Below, piece after piece: positions 25,070 to 36,248 of a DNA stretch of 64,000 nt. Location: positions 23,845,520 to 23,909,519 of the forward strand of contig CM067446.1 of assembly GCA_034508935.3 (NCBI GenBank). The letters run 5' to 3'. Each line of letters opens with the position of its first letter. The first letter of the stretch is position 1. The notes beneath the pieces are model-generated. The model saw nothing but the letters and a program-made list of their open reading frames with translations, did not search any database and was not told the DNA's origin. This DNA is from Berghia stephanieae (lineage: Eukaryota; Mollusca; Gastropoda; Nudibranchia; Aeolidiidae). The position numbers were made by a program, and so were the translations under genes.

Positions 25070-25500
25070 GGTGCCTAACTAACATTTTTTTCATATTCGA
25101 TCAAAACTTTTCGACAAAAAATTCCAAATCTTCGCAATTCTGTCCCTGTGGAGTTATTTATAAATTGTATAAACTTGTACATATTGGGCTTTTCAATTAA
25201 ATACTTAGGTAAATAATTTCCTCTGAAATAGTTATACCGTCTGCATTCACAGATTATGTGGTACTCATCTTCAATTGAGTTACAATTTATACAGAGCCTA
25301 GAAGGAAAATCAATTTTTGGTCTCTGCCATCTCCCCCTTTCGCACATAAAATTATGAGAACCTAATCTAATTTTTGTAATGGCGAATCGAATTACTTTTT
25401 CTTTAATCTCGAATATATAGCGTACAGAATTGTCATTGTCCAAATGTTTATAAAGTCTATGATCGCTAATTGATCTTATCTCCTCTTTATAAAATTGTTC
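25070..25500 (-). mobile_element. LINE C-terminal fragment with zinc-knuckle-like end
   Basis: The minus-strand frame (25443-25075) reads AITKIRLGSHNFMCERGRWQ, then LCINCNSIEDEYHIICECRR and IQFINNSTGTELRRFGIFC. The CxxC...EDEYHIxCxC block is known as the end of reverse-transcriptase ORFs of some jockey/CR1-like LINEs. Nothing of the RT core is left here, so it is a 5'-truncated copy. Confidence 0.75.
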
Positions 25501-26043
25501 ACTGACTACTAAACCACTGCCACCACCGCATCACTACCAATACTACCACAACCAACCCCCACATGTATCATAATCATATAACAAATTTCCACAGATTTAC
25601 CATTGCGCTTCACAAGGTTTTATCCATTCGCTCAGCAAGTCATATGGAACCATATTTTCATTTCATACAATGCCAGTTGACTGTTAGGCCTGTTAGTATT
25701 GTACTAGCATTCCTATAATATCCGTCACTGCCTGTATTTACACCGGAACTGAGTAGTGTGTTAAGTCATTTACCCATGCCAATATGTTAAATTGTTTTTG
25801 AATTATAAACCTTGATATGGTCCTTCTGGGTATATTGCACCCAGTGGAGGGGGATAGGGTTAATCTCTGTTTTTGCTAATAAATCTTTAAACCACCAAGT
25901 TGAAGAGTTTGTTAATATCACAAATAAGATTACTTATCAACATCAGAAACGACTGACAATTAACTGTTTGATTAATTAATGCTATGTCGATCTGTATGTT
26001 TTTTTGAGGATTTTCTTTTCTTTCTGGCTGCTTTCTTTTTCAG
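25501..26043. other. Intron DNA before the last PRXL2A exon
   Basis: Begins with a short relic of the ACC/ACT triplet array (25505-25560). The rest is AT-rich. It ends with a pyrimidine-rich tract and CAG at 26041-26043. Confidence 0.5.
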
Positions 26044-26186
26044 GTGTGTTTGTCATTGGGTCTGGCAGTCAGGGCATTCTTTTGGAGCATCGGGAAAAAG
26101 AATTTGGTGACTTTGCTAACACAACTCAAGTGTTAGAGGCAGCCTTGAAGATTGTTACATCAATAGGAAAGACAAGCAGACTTTAG
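26044..26186 (+). CDS. PRXL2A: PRXL2A-like terminal exon with stop
   Basis: The exon starts in phase 1. It completes the split Gly codon of the previous exon and reads VFVIGSGSQGILLEHREKEF, then GDFANTTQVLEAALKIVTSI, GKTSRL and TAG (26184-26186). From memory, human PRXL2A reads VFVVGSGKQGILLEHREKEF here, nearly identical, followed by a variable tail containing VLEAA. Together with the two exons upstream it gives 137 C-terminal residues of a protein that is 229 residues in human. The frame is intact across all three exons and both junctions, so this is a live host gene by sequence. Confidence 0.97.
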
Positions 26187-26990
26187 TCTGGGAAAATAAT
26201 GTGTTCTTAGAAGATTTTTTTTTTTAGGTCTTTGTCATTTGATTTTATTCTTTTCTGATTCCCTGTATGTCATTGTGTAATTCGATTTTATTTAGGAAAT
26301 AGAAAAGATTTATCCCCTGTTCTTTAATATCACTCTTTTCTTTAGGGTTTTGTATGCAATGATGTTGATATGTGGTTAACATTTTTCAAGAAAGCAGAGG
26401 AAGAAATTATGAAATTACAAATTCAAAGTTTTTATAAATCTGTTTGTGATGGATGGATCTTTCTGTACCGTCTGCTTTCATGGGAAACTAGTTACACACT
26501 TCAACATCAAATATGTTTGACACTTTGAATCAACCCTGCTGTTACATTTAGTAACTGATTGTGCCCTAGATCGCCGTTCAAGGGTGTAGATCTCAAGTGA
26601 AGATTTATAAATTCCTCAAACTAATCTACAATTTTTTTTTGTGATTGAGATTGAGTCTTCTCCTAAATACCATATCTATGGAATTTCCATCATCTGTCAC
26701 TGTAACTCTATTGCCAGTTTTTAAAAGATAATTCAAGATATACTTTCTTCAAATACTTGTCATTATATTCATATTACTAAAACATTTTCAAGAATTGTTT
26801 TGATTGAAACAATCTTGATCTGTATAGATACAAATGTAAATGTGTGTGAGTGTGAGTGTTTGTCCCAGGCGGTGCGGTTGAGGAGTCTTTAATTCTACAA
26901 AATGATATAAGTGTTTAAAATGCCTTTGTGGGGGGCTTTGAGGCCTTGGCATTATTTAAGTTTGTTAATTATAATAAAATAAACAATATG
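26187..26990 (+). other. PRXL2A: Probable PRXL2A 3' UTR
   Basis: Follows the stop directly. Two overlapping AATAAA signals occur at 26973-26983, which would give a 3' UTR of about 800 nt. Earlier cleavage cannot be excluded without transcript data. Confidence 0.45.
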
Positions 26991-27523
26991 AAAATGAATG
27001 TAAGCTTCAATTCTATTACAAGAACAGATCAAATGAATGTTTCGGGTTTCCCCTTTATCAACAAAACAGGATGAATGAAACACTACAGATCAATGAGACA
27101 ATGTGGTAGTGGCATTGTTACAATGAATAAACAAAACATTGGTTGGCAGGAAATAGTATGCTCCTTTGTAAGGAAGCACAAATTAAAATAGAATAATAGA
27201 TATTTCTAAAAGGTGCGCAATTAATTATAATGATGATAATAATCATGTAATTTATTTATGGTATAATTAGGTTTCACTGTAAATTGAAGTTTGTAATATA
27301 CTTATTCAATGCAACTAGTCAAAAGTGGGGTGGGTGGGGGGTTGATAATATATTATTGTTAAATGACTATTTGGGTTTAATTTTCGTGCCTTTATTATTC
27401 CCTACACCGGAAATCCCGTTAGAGTGTCACAAGCACTGTAACCCCTGAAACTTAGCCTATAGCATTTTTAATTTATGGGTTTTGGTTTTTAAATGCCTTT
27501 CTCGCATGTAAATATGCACCTAA
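26991..27523. other. Intergenic, S1-like tail fragment
   Basis: AGTGTCACAAGCACTGTAA at about 27422-27440 resembles the S1/Nimb tail. Otherwise unrecognised AT-rich DNA. Confidence 0.4.
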
Positions 27524-28040
27524 CTGAGTGGGGTTCCTGACCTCCCATAGTGGGCAGGGGGATACTTACTGTGTCTTCTATCCCCTTATATATCTGTTTT
27601 CCAACTTGCTGTCTTTGTCTTGGAATGAGATTACTTGGTTTTGTCCTGACCCTGGCTGAGAGGGAAACTGTCAAATGTATAGTTGGTTTTAGGAGATGAT
27701 ATTTTTTTCTTTGTAAATCATCTCTCTGTTTTGCACTGTATTATGTTTTGTTTACATATGATTTGTAAACATTTGAGTGTGTTCCTCTTAGTGGGGACCT
27801 GTGCTGGTGTCTGGGTGAGACTTTTAGTGATCTCAAACTAAGTAAACTGACAGTGTTCTCTTGGAATCTACATCCGTTCTCCATTTGAACCTTTGACCCT
27901 TTGTCTTACTTTTTCCTCAAGTCCTATTAATTGTACATCTAGACTGTTTTTACTATCCAATTTTCTTTCTTTTTACGGGCGCCGATATGACCTAAATGTG
28001 TTGCCTAGTTGTAAAACTCTTAAAAACAAAAACAAAAAAC
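27524..28040 (+). mobile_element. S1 family copy 4
   Basis: Runs from CTGAGTGGGGTTCCTGACC to TGTTGCCTAGTTGTAAAACT and an A-rich tail. It is followed at once by the end motif of a D repeat, so it may have landed in one. The tail has lost GCGCCG. No clean target duplication was found. Confidence 0.85.
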
Positions 28041-28288
28041 AAGTAACAAAGAGCTCAGTGAAGTCGACTTTGTTCCTTCTATACAGTGCATTGATAGAAG
28101 AGACTGGACAGAGTGAATAGATTTCTTGGATGTGTATTGATGCAATATATTTATGTAAAATAATCACAACATCTGCCAGCCGGTTAAAACATAGCAACTC
28201 ATACAACTGTGCGTAAACTTGAACGTTTATGTTAATAGTCCGATTCATATTATTTAATGAGAATTAGTGGCTGTCTAAAAACAATAAC
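28041..28288. repeat. D repeat, left of S1 copy 5
   Basis: Contains the D body: ATCACAACATCTGCCAGCCG, ACTTGAACGTTTATG, GGCTGTCTAAAAACAATAAC. The D sequence resumes after S1 copy 5 at about 28813 with AACAAAGAGCTGATTGACGT, so copy 5 interrupts it. Confidence 0.7.
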
Positions 28289-28812
28289 TGGGTGGGGATC
28301 CTGACATCCCATAACGGGCAGGGAGGTACATACTGTGTCTTCTATCCCCTTATATCTGTTTTCCAACATGCTTTCTGTCTTTGTCTTGGAGTGAGATTGC
28401 TTGGTTTTGTCCTAACCTTGGTCGGAGTCCTTGGCTGAGAGAGAAACAGTCGAATGTATAGTTATTGCTTTGGGAGATGATATTTTTTTCCTTGTAAATC
28501 ATTTCTCTGTTATGTACTGTATTATGTTTTATTTACATGTTATATTTGATTTGTTAACATTTGAGTGTATTCCTCTTAGTGGGGACCTGTGCTTGTGTCT
28601 GGATGAGACTTTTAGGTGATCTCAAACTAAGTACTTTGATGGTGTGCTCTTGGAATCTACATCTGTTTCCTATTTGATCAAATTCCCCTTTGTCTTACCT
28701 TTTCTTGGGTGCTTCATTGAATTCTATAACTTTTTACTATCCCATTTCTTCTTTTTTACTGGCGCTGATATGACCTTAATGTGTTGCAAGCGCCGTAAAA
28801 CCCTCAAAAACA
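28289..28812 (+). mobile_element. S1 family copy 5, full length, inserted in a D repeat
   Basis: Runs from TGGGTGGGGATCCTGACATC to GCAAGCGCCGTAAAACCCTC plus an A-rich tail. AAAACAATAAC lies just before it and again at 28813-28823. The interrupted D repeat continues on the other side, giving a direct view of the empty site. Confidence 0.93.
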
Positions 28813-28823
28813 AAAACAATAAC

Positions 28824-29455
28824 AAAGAGCTGATTGACGTCAATTTCATTCCTTCTATAGATCTATGTTTGTAATCAGTGTTAAATTTCAATGCATCAAA
28901 ACATAATGCTGTACTCTCGATTTCTGTTTAAAATGTTAGTAAATCTTAGGGATATAATAAAATTGATTTAACATTTTTATAGGGCTATTGTAAAATCGAG
29001 CTAAAGGGCAAAAATCTCGGCGTTTTGCATCAAAAGGATAAAGATGTTAATGAACTGGCTAATTTTCATAGGATCTAGTAGTCTGGTTTTCCTTGTAGTT
29101 GACATATACAGACAGTCTTTTATTATTGTAGATAATGTATTTCTTAAAATGGTTGTAAACCTCTCTGGGCATGGGTAGGAGAGAGAGAGAGAAAGATATT
29201 TTTGCTCAAATAAATGGAAAGTTGCCTCAAAGAAAAATAGAATTGCTTTGTTATTATCAGTGATTATGATTATTATTTATACACTTTTTAAAATTAAATG
29301 AAATTAAACTACATTCAGCCTTTGTTTATTATTATACCCCCTTAATTTTGCTATAGCGTAATAGCTTTTAACTCCCTAATTTGATGCTCTGTGGCTTTTT
29401 GTTCCTATTCTTGAGATTGATGATAGAATTCCTTAGCATACGGGAAAGTTGACAG
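28824..29455. other. D-repeat end, then unrecognised DNA
   Basis: The D repeat finishes near 28865 (ATTTCATTCCTTCTATAGAT). The remainder is AT-rich with a short GA tract at 29189-29205. Nothing coding. Confidence 0.45.
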
Positions 29456-29740
29456 CAGCCTCTTATAGTTCTCACACTACTATGTTATGACGATCGACCC
29501 AATCAGCAAAGTCCGGTCCGCATTCGTGCACCGTCGCGACCCCGCCTGGTAGCATCGTCACAACACACCGTTCGGCTCGAATGCGCTTCAGAGGGGTATC
29601 CCCATTCCCTCTCTCTCGGATCGTACTCAGCCAGTTTCCCGTAATCGTCTCCCTCCAGACATCTGGGGGCTGGATCGCTGCCATTATAGGACCCCATTCT
29701 CGAGGAGATGTTGCCAGCATTCGTAACACTATGTGCATCG
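29456..29740 (-). mobile_element. 3' end of an unidentified retroelement ORF
   Basis: A GC-richer minus-strand frame (29738-29472) reads RMLATSPREWGPIMAAIQPP and HECGPDFADWVDRHNIVV before its stop. I do not recognise the family. The last 110 bp, including the end of this frame and the short UTR ending AAGAGGCTGCTG, recur at 41256-41362. There they are bounded by a 12-bp target duplication, which marks them as the 3' terminus of a retroposed element. Confidence 0.55.
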
Positions 29741-30044
29741 ATTTGCTAAGTTTTACATCACCTTCTCAACGTTTCTGCTGAGAAACGATTTTGCCACCCG
29801 AGGCGCCTTCTCAGCGGGCTTTTTGACTCACTATAGCCATAGCTCGCCTATGGAACAAGCTACTGAACTTGGACTCCCACAGTAAAGAGTTCCGAAAAAG
29901 TGACTCTCGCATGCAAGACTGTCAGTTGGCAACACTGAGAAAAGCTGCATGAGTAGCCTATGAGTTCATCGTAGAGGGCCGGTGGCCCGTTGATCGTCTT
30001 TGGATCGGTCTCCACCAACTTGTGGAGGTCGAAAGGCTGGCTTC
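29741..30044. other. GC-richer segment, unrecognised
   Basis: GTAAAGAGTTCCGAAAAAGT at about 29881 recurs inverted at about 56965-57005, so at least part of it is repeated DNA. No product assigned. Confidence 0.4.
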
Positions 30045-31905
30045 AATGGGAAATCAGTACTGTATTTTAGATCCTGCAGGAAACTGTCAATTTGGCTTTT
30101 AAAGCTGTTTATGCTTGGCGCTATAATTATTTTTTAAAGGCAGGCTATTCCACGTCTCAACAATTCGCTGACTAAAGATTTTTTTTTCGGATGTTTAAAC
30201 GGCAATTTTGTTTGGCAAGTTTATAATAGTGGCCTCTTGTTCTTTTGTCCTTGTTAAACGTGAGGCAATCTTCTACGTTTACTTTGTAGAGACCGTTGGT
30301 CAATTTATAAGTTTCAATTTGATCTCCTCTAAGTCTTCTGTACATGAGTCTAGGGAGGTCTAATGCTCTGAGTCTGTCTTCATAGTTGAGGTTTGAAATT
30401 TCGGGAACAAGTTTTGTGGCTCGACGTTGGACATTTTCAATTAGTAAAGCATCTGATTCATTGATGGGGGACCATACACAGTTTCCATATTCCAAGTGTG
30501 ATCGCATTAGACTTTTAAAAAGAGTGGTTAATATGGGTTTGTCTATATAGTCGAAATATCTTCTGACAAGTCCCAGGATTCTATTTGCTTTGTTAACAGT
30601 CTTTTCACAGTACTTGCTAAACTTCAATTTGGGGACCACATAATATACACCAAGGTCTTTTTCACATAACATACTTTCCAATTTGATTTCAGCTCCCTTA
30701 CTGTCCTTCATCCTGTAGACATATTGTTGTTTCCTAGGTGCATAACCTTGCATTTGTTTGCATTGAAACGGAGTTGCCATTTTTTAGACCACAATTGAGG
30801 TGTGTCTAGGTCATCTTGCAGTAGGCCAGCTTCTTTAACATTATTTACAGATAAAAAAAACTGTGGCGTCGTCTGCAAACATTTTTATGAAGGAATTTAC
30901 TGCTTCGGGTATGTCGTTTACATAGCATATAAATAAAACTGGGCCCAAGAGACTACCCTGAGGGATCCCAGATAGAACTGGTTTCCATCCTGATGCTTCA
31001 TTGATCACACTTGTTGTTTTCGGTTTAGCAGAAAATCTTGCACCCATCCCAACACACTGCCTCTAATTCTATATTGTTTAAGCTTATAAAGTAGGCGTTG
31101 CTGGGGACAGAATCAAAACATTTAGCAAAATCTAGGTAGATGGCATCAACTGGCATACCATTGTCAAGCATTTGAGTCATTCTCCAATACAATCAAGGAG
31201 TTGGGTAGTGCAAGAGCGTCCACTAAGAAACCCATGCTGGTTATGTGACAAAAAGGGGTTCATAAAGTTCATTATGGCTTCTATTAGACAAGATTCCATT
31301 TGCTTGCAGATTACTGAGGTCAAGCTTACTGGTCTGTAATTAGACGGGTCAGATTTTTTACCTTTCTTGTAAATAGGACAAATTTGAGAGTTTTTCCATT
31401 CGATTGGCAGTGTCTCTTCACAAGTGACTTATTGAAAAATAATGTCAAGGGCTTAGACTTAGAAAGTTCATTACATGCCTTTCTCAGTAATTGAGGGTGG
31501 ATCTTGTCGGTCCCCATTGCTTTAGAGGGTTTATCTTTTTTAGGTTTTCTAGGACCTGCTTTTCAGTCATAATTGGTGTCTTCAAGAAACTCATCAATGA
31601 CTCCGTTCAAAGTTAGGAAAGTTTGAGAGGTCTTCTCTGGTGAATACTTTAGCAAAAAAGTCGTTAAATATCTCTGCTTTTTCAGAGTCACTGCTAGCTG
31701 CGGAACCATCGTTCCTTTCAATGTTCAAGGTCTACTTTACCACTCTTAGATTTTAGTTTAGAGTTAGCATATTTGTAAAATGGCTTTGGGTTATACTTTG
31801 ATTTAAAGGCTTATTGTTTTTCAAAGGCTCTTTAAGCTTTTCTTACTTCCCATTTCGCTTGGTTTCTGAGCTTAGCATACTCAAAATATTCTTCTCCTAC
31901 TTGGG
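30045..31905 (-). mobile_element. CR1-clade LINE, RT part, decayed
   Basis: Minus-strand fragments in order: NPKPFYKYANSKLKSK near 31770, DKIHPQLLRKACNELS at 31510-31460, GWKPVLSGIPQGSLLGPVLF and FADDATVFF at 31000-30860, then a 202-residue frame (30780-30172) with EKDLGVYYVVPKLKFSKYCE, LMRSHLEYGNCVWSPI and MYRRLRGDQIETYKL. The stretch to about 30050 still reads SQRIVETWNSLPL, the usual CR1 C-terminus. The copy is missing the endonuclease and has several frame changes. The downstream half is well preserved. Confidence 0.92.
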
Positions 31906-32390
31906 TTAGAAGGTATCAAGGCAGAATGCTTTTTCTTTATAGCGGCAATTGTTTTTGTATGTGTCCATATGGATTTGATCTAATACCTTTTGGCAGAGCA
32001 TTGTGAACACGTTTATTACTTCTTCTCCGTCGTATTTTAGTAATTTTAGCAGTTCAGATGGTATGTTGTCAATTCCTGGCGACTTATTAGGTTTCAGGCT
32101 TTTTATTGCTGCTTCAACTTCTTCCTTGGGTGGGGTATCGCTCACTTCCACTGTATGACAAATTGGACGAATTGCTTGTATTTAGCTCTATGTAGGTCAC
32201 TGCAGTATTCATTCCGCCTTTTACTTTTAGTTACTTCATCTTTGTGTGTCAGCAGGTTGTCATTTTTGTCTTCGATTGTAGTGGTTTTTGGTTGTACAGA
32301 TTTTGTAATTCGCCTCAGTGAATTATAGGCATATTTGCTGTCTCCCCGTTCCATTCCTTGTTCGATGTTACGGCATTGTTCCATCATCCA
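31906..32390 (-). mobile_element. RTE-like LINE fragment (EN-RT linker and RT start)
   Basis: Minus-strand frames read ITKSVQPKTTTIEDKNDNLL, RNEYCSDLH and DTPPKEEVEAAIKSLKPNKS PGIDNIPSELLK. The EVE.AI..LK..KSPG.D.IP.E block belongs to the RTE/craniiform-type endonuclease-reverse transcriptases. It abuts the CR1 fragment at about 31905 in the same orientation, so one inserted beside or into the other. Confidence 0.75.
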
Positions 32391-33059
32391 TTTTTGGTAA
32401 GGAACTGTGTTTCAGTCCACCAGTGGACTGAAAACACAGCTGTGTATTCAGTCCACCGGAAATAAAAATATTTAAAAAGGACCAATTATCGTCTATACCT
32501 ACTTACCTTAATCGATAGTGACGACATTGATACTGACCTATTATAGGCGTCATCAGAAATGCACAGGCATAAAAGTTATAGCAATTCAACGGCTTAATAA
32601 TATTTACAGTGTTTTATTAACTCTCGGAAAATCTTGATTGAGAGTTGTTCGAAACCGGGTGCCTGAAATAGATCTCAATTCTCGAAACAGATTTATCAAA
32701 CATTGACGAGATTCTTACCGTGGCTGCGAGATAGTCATTGGCTAGGCCAAAATTGGCCACACACAGAATAATATTTCTAGAATTAATTTAAAATTAACAT
32801 TTATATCTATTTATAATTTTTCCTAGTCCTTTAGAATTTTTTGTGATGATCAAAACCGATGAATTTTCCAAGGAGATCAGAGTTTTAGTATTGCTTGCCC
32901 AAGTAAGGTTCTATTTTGTAACTTTTCACATCGATCACTGGCCTCGAGTACGGCTGTGCTTCGAGGCCTCCCCCTTCCCCCCTACGATCCGGGCAGTTTT
33001 GACCTTGTCTTCTTCCTTCCAAGATCCTTTTCTTTCAAAATCATTCCTTGTCCTTTGAA

Positions 33060-33205
33060 TTGTAGGGCTGGTCTATTGTTTATCGTCTATCATGTCTTGT
33101 AAAACTATAATGTTTTTGACAGGTATCCCATTTATTCCTATCTACTAGACCTAAAATGACCTCAATTCAATGTTTTATAAGCACCATCAAACCTTTAAAA
33201 ACAAA
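33060..33205 (+). mobile_element. S1-related tail fragment
   Basis: Ends AAAATGACCTCAATTCAATG, TTTATAAGCACCATCAAACC and an A-rich run, a variant of the S1/S2/Nimb-type 3' tail. Confidence 0.5.
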
Positions 33206-33212
33206 AGTCCTT

Positions 33213-33754
33213 CTGGGTGGGGATCCTGACCTCCCATAGTGGGCAGGGAGGTACATGCTGTGTCTTCTATCCCCCCATACCCGTTTCCCAATTGTTTCCT
33301 GTCATTGTCTTGGAATGAGATTACTTAGTTTTGTCCTGATCCTTGCCGGAGCTCCTTGGCTGGGAGGGAAACAGTCGAATGTATAGTTATAGTTTTGGGA
33401 GATGATATTTTTTTCCTTGTAAATCATCTCTCTGTTATGCATTGTATTATGTTGAGTTTACATATTATATAAAATAATTGGTAAACATTTGAGTGTATTC
33501 CTCTTAGATGGGACCTGTGCTTGTGTCTGGATGAGACTTTTAGGTGATCTCAAACTAAGTGCATTGGTGGTCTGCTCTTGGAATCTACATCTGATCCCTA
33601 TTTGTTCCCAGTTCCCCTATGTCTTACTTTTTCTTGGGTGCTTTTATTGTAATTCTATAACTTTTTACTATCCCATTTTCTTCCTTTTTACTGGCGCTGA
33701 TATAACCTAAATGTGTTGCAAGCGCCGTAAAACCCTTAAAAACAAAAACAAAAG
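33213..33754 (+). mobile_element. S1 family copy 6, full length, inside the foldback element
   Basis: Runs from CTGGGTGGGGATCCTGACCT to GCAAGCGCCGTAAAACCC plus an A-rich tail. AGTCCTT repeats at 33206-33212 and 33755-33761. This copy fixes the S1 5' end at CTGGGTGGGG. Confidence 0.92.
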
Positions 33755-33761
33755 AGTCCTT

Positions 33762-34284
33762 AAAAGAATGTAGAGTCATCTTCCTTGCTGCTCACGCTGA
33801 TATTGTCTACACCAAAAGTGTTCCAAGCTGTGACCTTATAAATAAGGATAGGTACCAAAAGAAAAATCGAGTACAAGTAGCTACAAAGCAGTCCTCTCTC
33901 TCTCTCTCTCTCTACTCTTTCATCTCTCTCTCTCTATATCTCTCTCCACCCCCACCCCCATTCTCTCTCTGACGCTTCCTTAAACACATTCAAGACCCTA
34001 TAACTATAAAGTTGTTCTTTCTTTTTCTTTTCTTTTTTTTAATTTTATTTTTTTATTTTGGTTGGTTTTGTTCGTTTTTGTTTCGTTTTTCTCCTGATTC
34101 ATATTGCTACGTACAAGAATTACACAAGGCAATACATTTTGACGTCTCACTGTGTTCTAAATTAAAATAATAATCTTAAAAGTGAGTAAAAGTAAATAAA
34201 TTTACTAAAAATAAAGGTCGATCAAACTTCTCGAGTCACCAGGAATGGCGTGCTGAACTTGAAAATGAAGAATTTTTTGCCTAG
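33762..34284. other. Foldback centre, CT microsatellite
   Basis: Interrupted CT repeats at 33895-33972, a T-rich stretch at 34018-34095, otherwise unrecognised. Confidence 0.6.
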
Positions 34285-34787
34285 GGAGGACACAGGCGTG
34301 CTCCAGGCCAGTGACCGATGTGAAAAGTGACCAAATAGAACCTTACTTGGGCAAACAATACTAAAACTCTGATCTCCTTGGAAAACTCATCGGTTTTGAT
34401 AATCATAAAAATTCTAACGGACTAGGAAACATTAAAAATAGATATAAATGTTAATTTTAAATTAATTATAGAAACATTCTCTATGTGTTGGCCAAATTGG
34501 CCAGGCCAATGGCTATCTGGCAACCATGGTAAGAATTTGTCTATTTCAGAGTAAATACAACGCTGTAAATGATATTATTAAGCCGTCAAATTGTCATAAA
34601 TGTTATGCTTGTCCACTTCTGATGATGCCTAACCTACAATAGGCTCAGTATCAATGTCGTCATTTTCGAGGTAACAAGTATAGACGATAATTGGTCCTTT
34701 TTAAATATTTTTATTTCCGGTGGACTGAATACACAGCTGTGTTTTCAGTCCACCAGGACTGAAAACACAGTTCCTATTACCAATTAC

Positions 34788-35129
34788 GCGGGTGGTTGGA
34801 TGGGAGCATCACCCCTGAATCATATACCTATGATGTTCGCATGGGTGTACGATCCGATAGTGATGTCGTTTCTTCTTCTCTTTACTAGCCTATCCTGCTT
34901 CTTTGGTTTGTGATTGTATTTTTGACAGGGGATATTTTTTTTTCCTGTAAATCCTCTGCCTGTTTGTTCTTGGTTATTTATAATTTAGCTTATGATATCT
35001 TTAGGTTATGCTTTTGATTGACATTTGTACTATTTTTGTTAGATTGCTTGTTTTTTTTGTTTCAGCGGTCTCTCATATAACCTCAATTGTGTTGGAAGAG
35101 ACCTAAAGCAACAAACAAACAAACAAAAA
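34788..35129 (+). mobile_element. S2 family copy a
   Basis: Starts GCGGGTGGTTGGATGGGAGC, and ends TCAATTGTGTTGGAAGAGAC, CTAAAGCAAC and an ACAA-rich tail. ATTACCAATTAC flanks it at 34776-34787 and 35130-35141, a perfect 12-bp target duplication. Nearly identical to copies b and c, so the family moved recently. No clear pol III boxes; the promoter type is unknown. Confidence 0.93.
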
Positions 35130-35141
35130 ATTACCAATTAC

Positions 35142-35540
35142 CAGAGATTTTTCATCAAAACAAGATGGCCGACTGGCTTCCGGTATGTGGCTGCAATAGA
35201 GCAACAGGTTTTCGTTTGTCAAGAAGGCACAAAGTGCACCTGCGCTCTCTACTGCCTATAAAAAAATTACTTCGTTTTTTTTGTATTAAAATTGTGTTAA
35301 TTAAGGGTATAGCTAATACTAATCCTTTAAAAAATTACAATAATATCAAAATGATTTTGAAAATATACAAAAAGGCTTACATGTGATATTTGAGAGGGGA
35401 AAAAAATGCCAATAAGTTGTTTTAACGGTGTATACGGTATGGGTTTTTTTTTTCCATGTAATTACTAAGCATTTTTTAAGAGATTATAAGTAGACATAAT
35501 TATTAGAAAAGATCCATTTAATGGAGTAACTTAACAATAA
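35142..35540. other. Nothing recognised
   Basis: AT-rich unique-looking sequence. A short open frame starting ATGGCCGACTGGCTTCC near 35164 has no recognisable family. Confidence 0.35.
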
Positions 35541-35560
35541 CACACACACACACACACACA

Positions 35561-35625
<65 letters not shown>
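35541..35625. repeat. (CA)n then (TA)n microsatellite, left of pogo-like element
   Basis: CA repeats at 35541-35562 followed by about 60 bp of TA. The TA tract resumes at 37668-37740 on the other side of the element. Confidence 0.95.
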
Positions 35626-35627
<2 letters not shown>

Positions 35628-36248
35628 ACAGTAAAATTACTTTAAACCGAAAGAAGCTAAACCGAAAAATACCTTAAACCGCAAAGAATTTAATAAATTG
35701 TACGAGTTTCTTCATTATCTTTGTACCAATTCTTACGATGAACCGAAATACTTCGAAGCAGGACTTTCTTTAAACCGAAACAACTTGAGAGCACCTTCCT
35801 TTTTTCTCTCTATATTTTTCTTCAAAAATTCGGGAAGGTGGCCACACGTAATAATGCCGGCGATATTAAACAGAGCGTAAGTATAAGATGAGGGTGATGG
35901 GTGCTGGGGGTAGGGGGGGGGGGGAGGCAAACACTTCAATCACTGCACTTGGGCTTGGCCAAAACCACAATCGCACAGACTGGAAAAGGAAGACAGCGGG
36001 TGACTGACAGGCGAAAAATGAGGAAAGAGGGGGAGTTGGGGTGTAGAATAACGCAAGCGAGATGTTCTCGCTCGTGTGTTGATGCTTTGGAACTGACTGG
36101 ATTTTCAACAAGACATAAAGGAGGGGGGGGGGGGTAGACAACTTACAATTGAAATGCCATTTCATTTCCACTTCGTTGTTATGTATGTGTGAGGGGGGGG
36201 GGGGGGGGTTCTATGTAATTAGGCCTTTGAACCTAATGAAATGGCTTT

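Larger units (their letters stand above)
32400..34775. mobile_element. Long-armed inverted-repeat (foldback) element, 2.4 kb
   Basis: The left arm 32400-32970 and right arm 34285-34775 are inverted copies. The ends are AGGAACTGTGTTTCAGTCC and its complement. Shared inner blocks include AAAAGGACCAATTATCGTCT, GAATTTTCCAAGGAGATCAG (with differences) and CTTTTCACATCG.TCACTGG. The left arm has about 90 bp extra near 32620-32700. A small nested palindrome, GTCCACCAGTGGAC, sits near the left tip. The centre (32970-34285) holds S1 copy 6 and CT repeats, and no transposase. The superfamily is unknown and no convincing target duplication was found. Confidence 0.85.

Noticed and set aside
32400-34775. 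Long terminal repeats of a retrovirus-like element
   Set aside because: The arms are inverted, not direct, and there is no coding content between them.
35901-36137. Small frames through poly-G tracts
   Set aside because: Glycine/proline runs from G homopolymers; no coding evidence.
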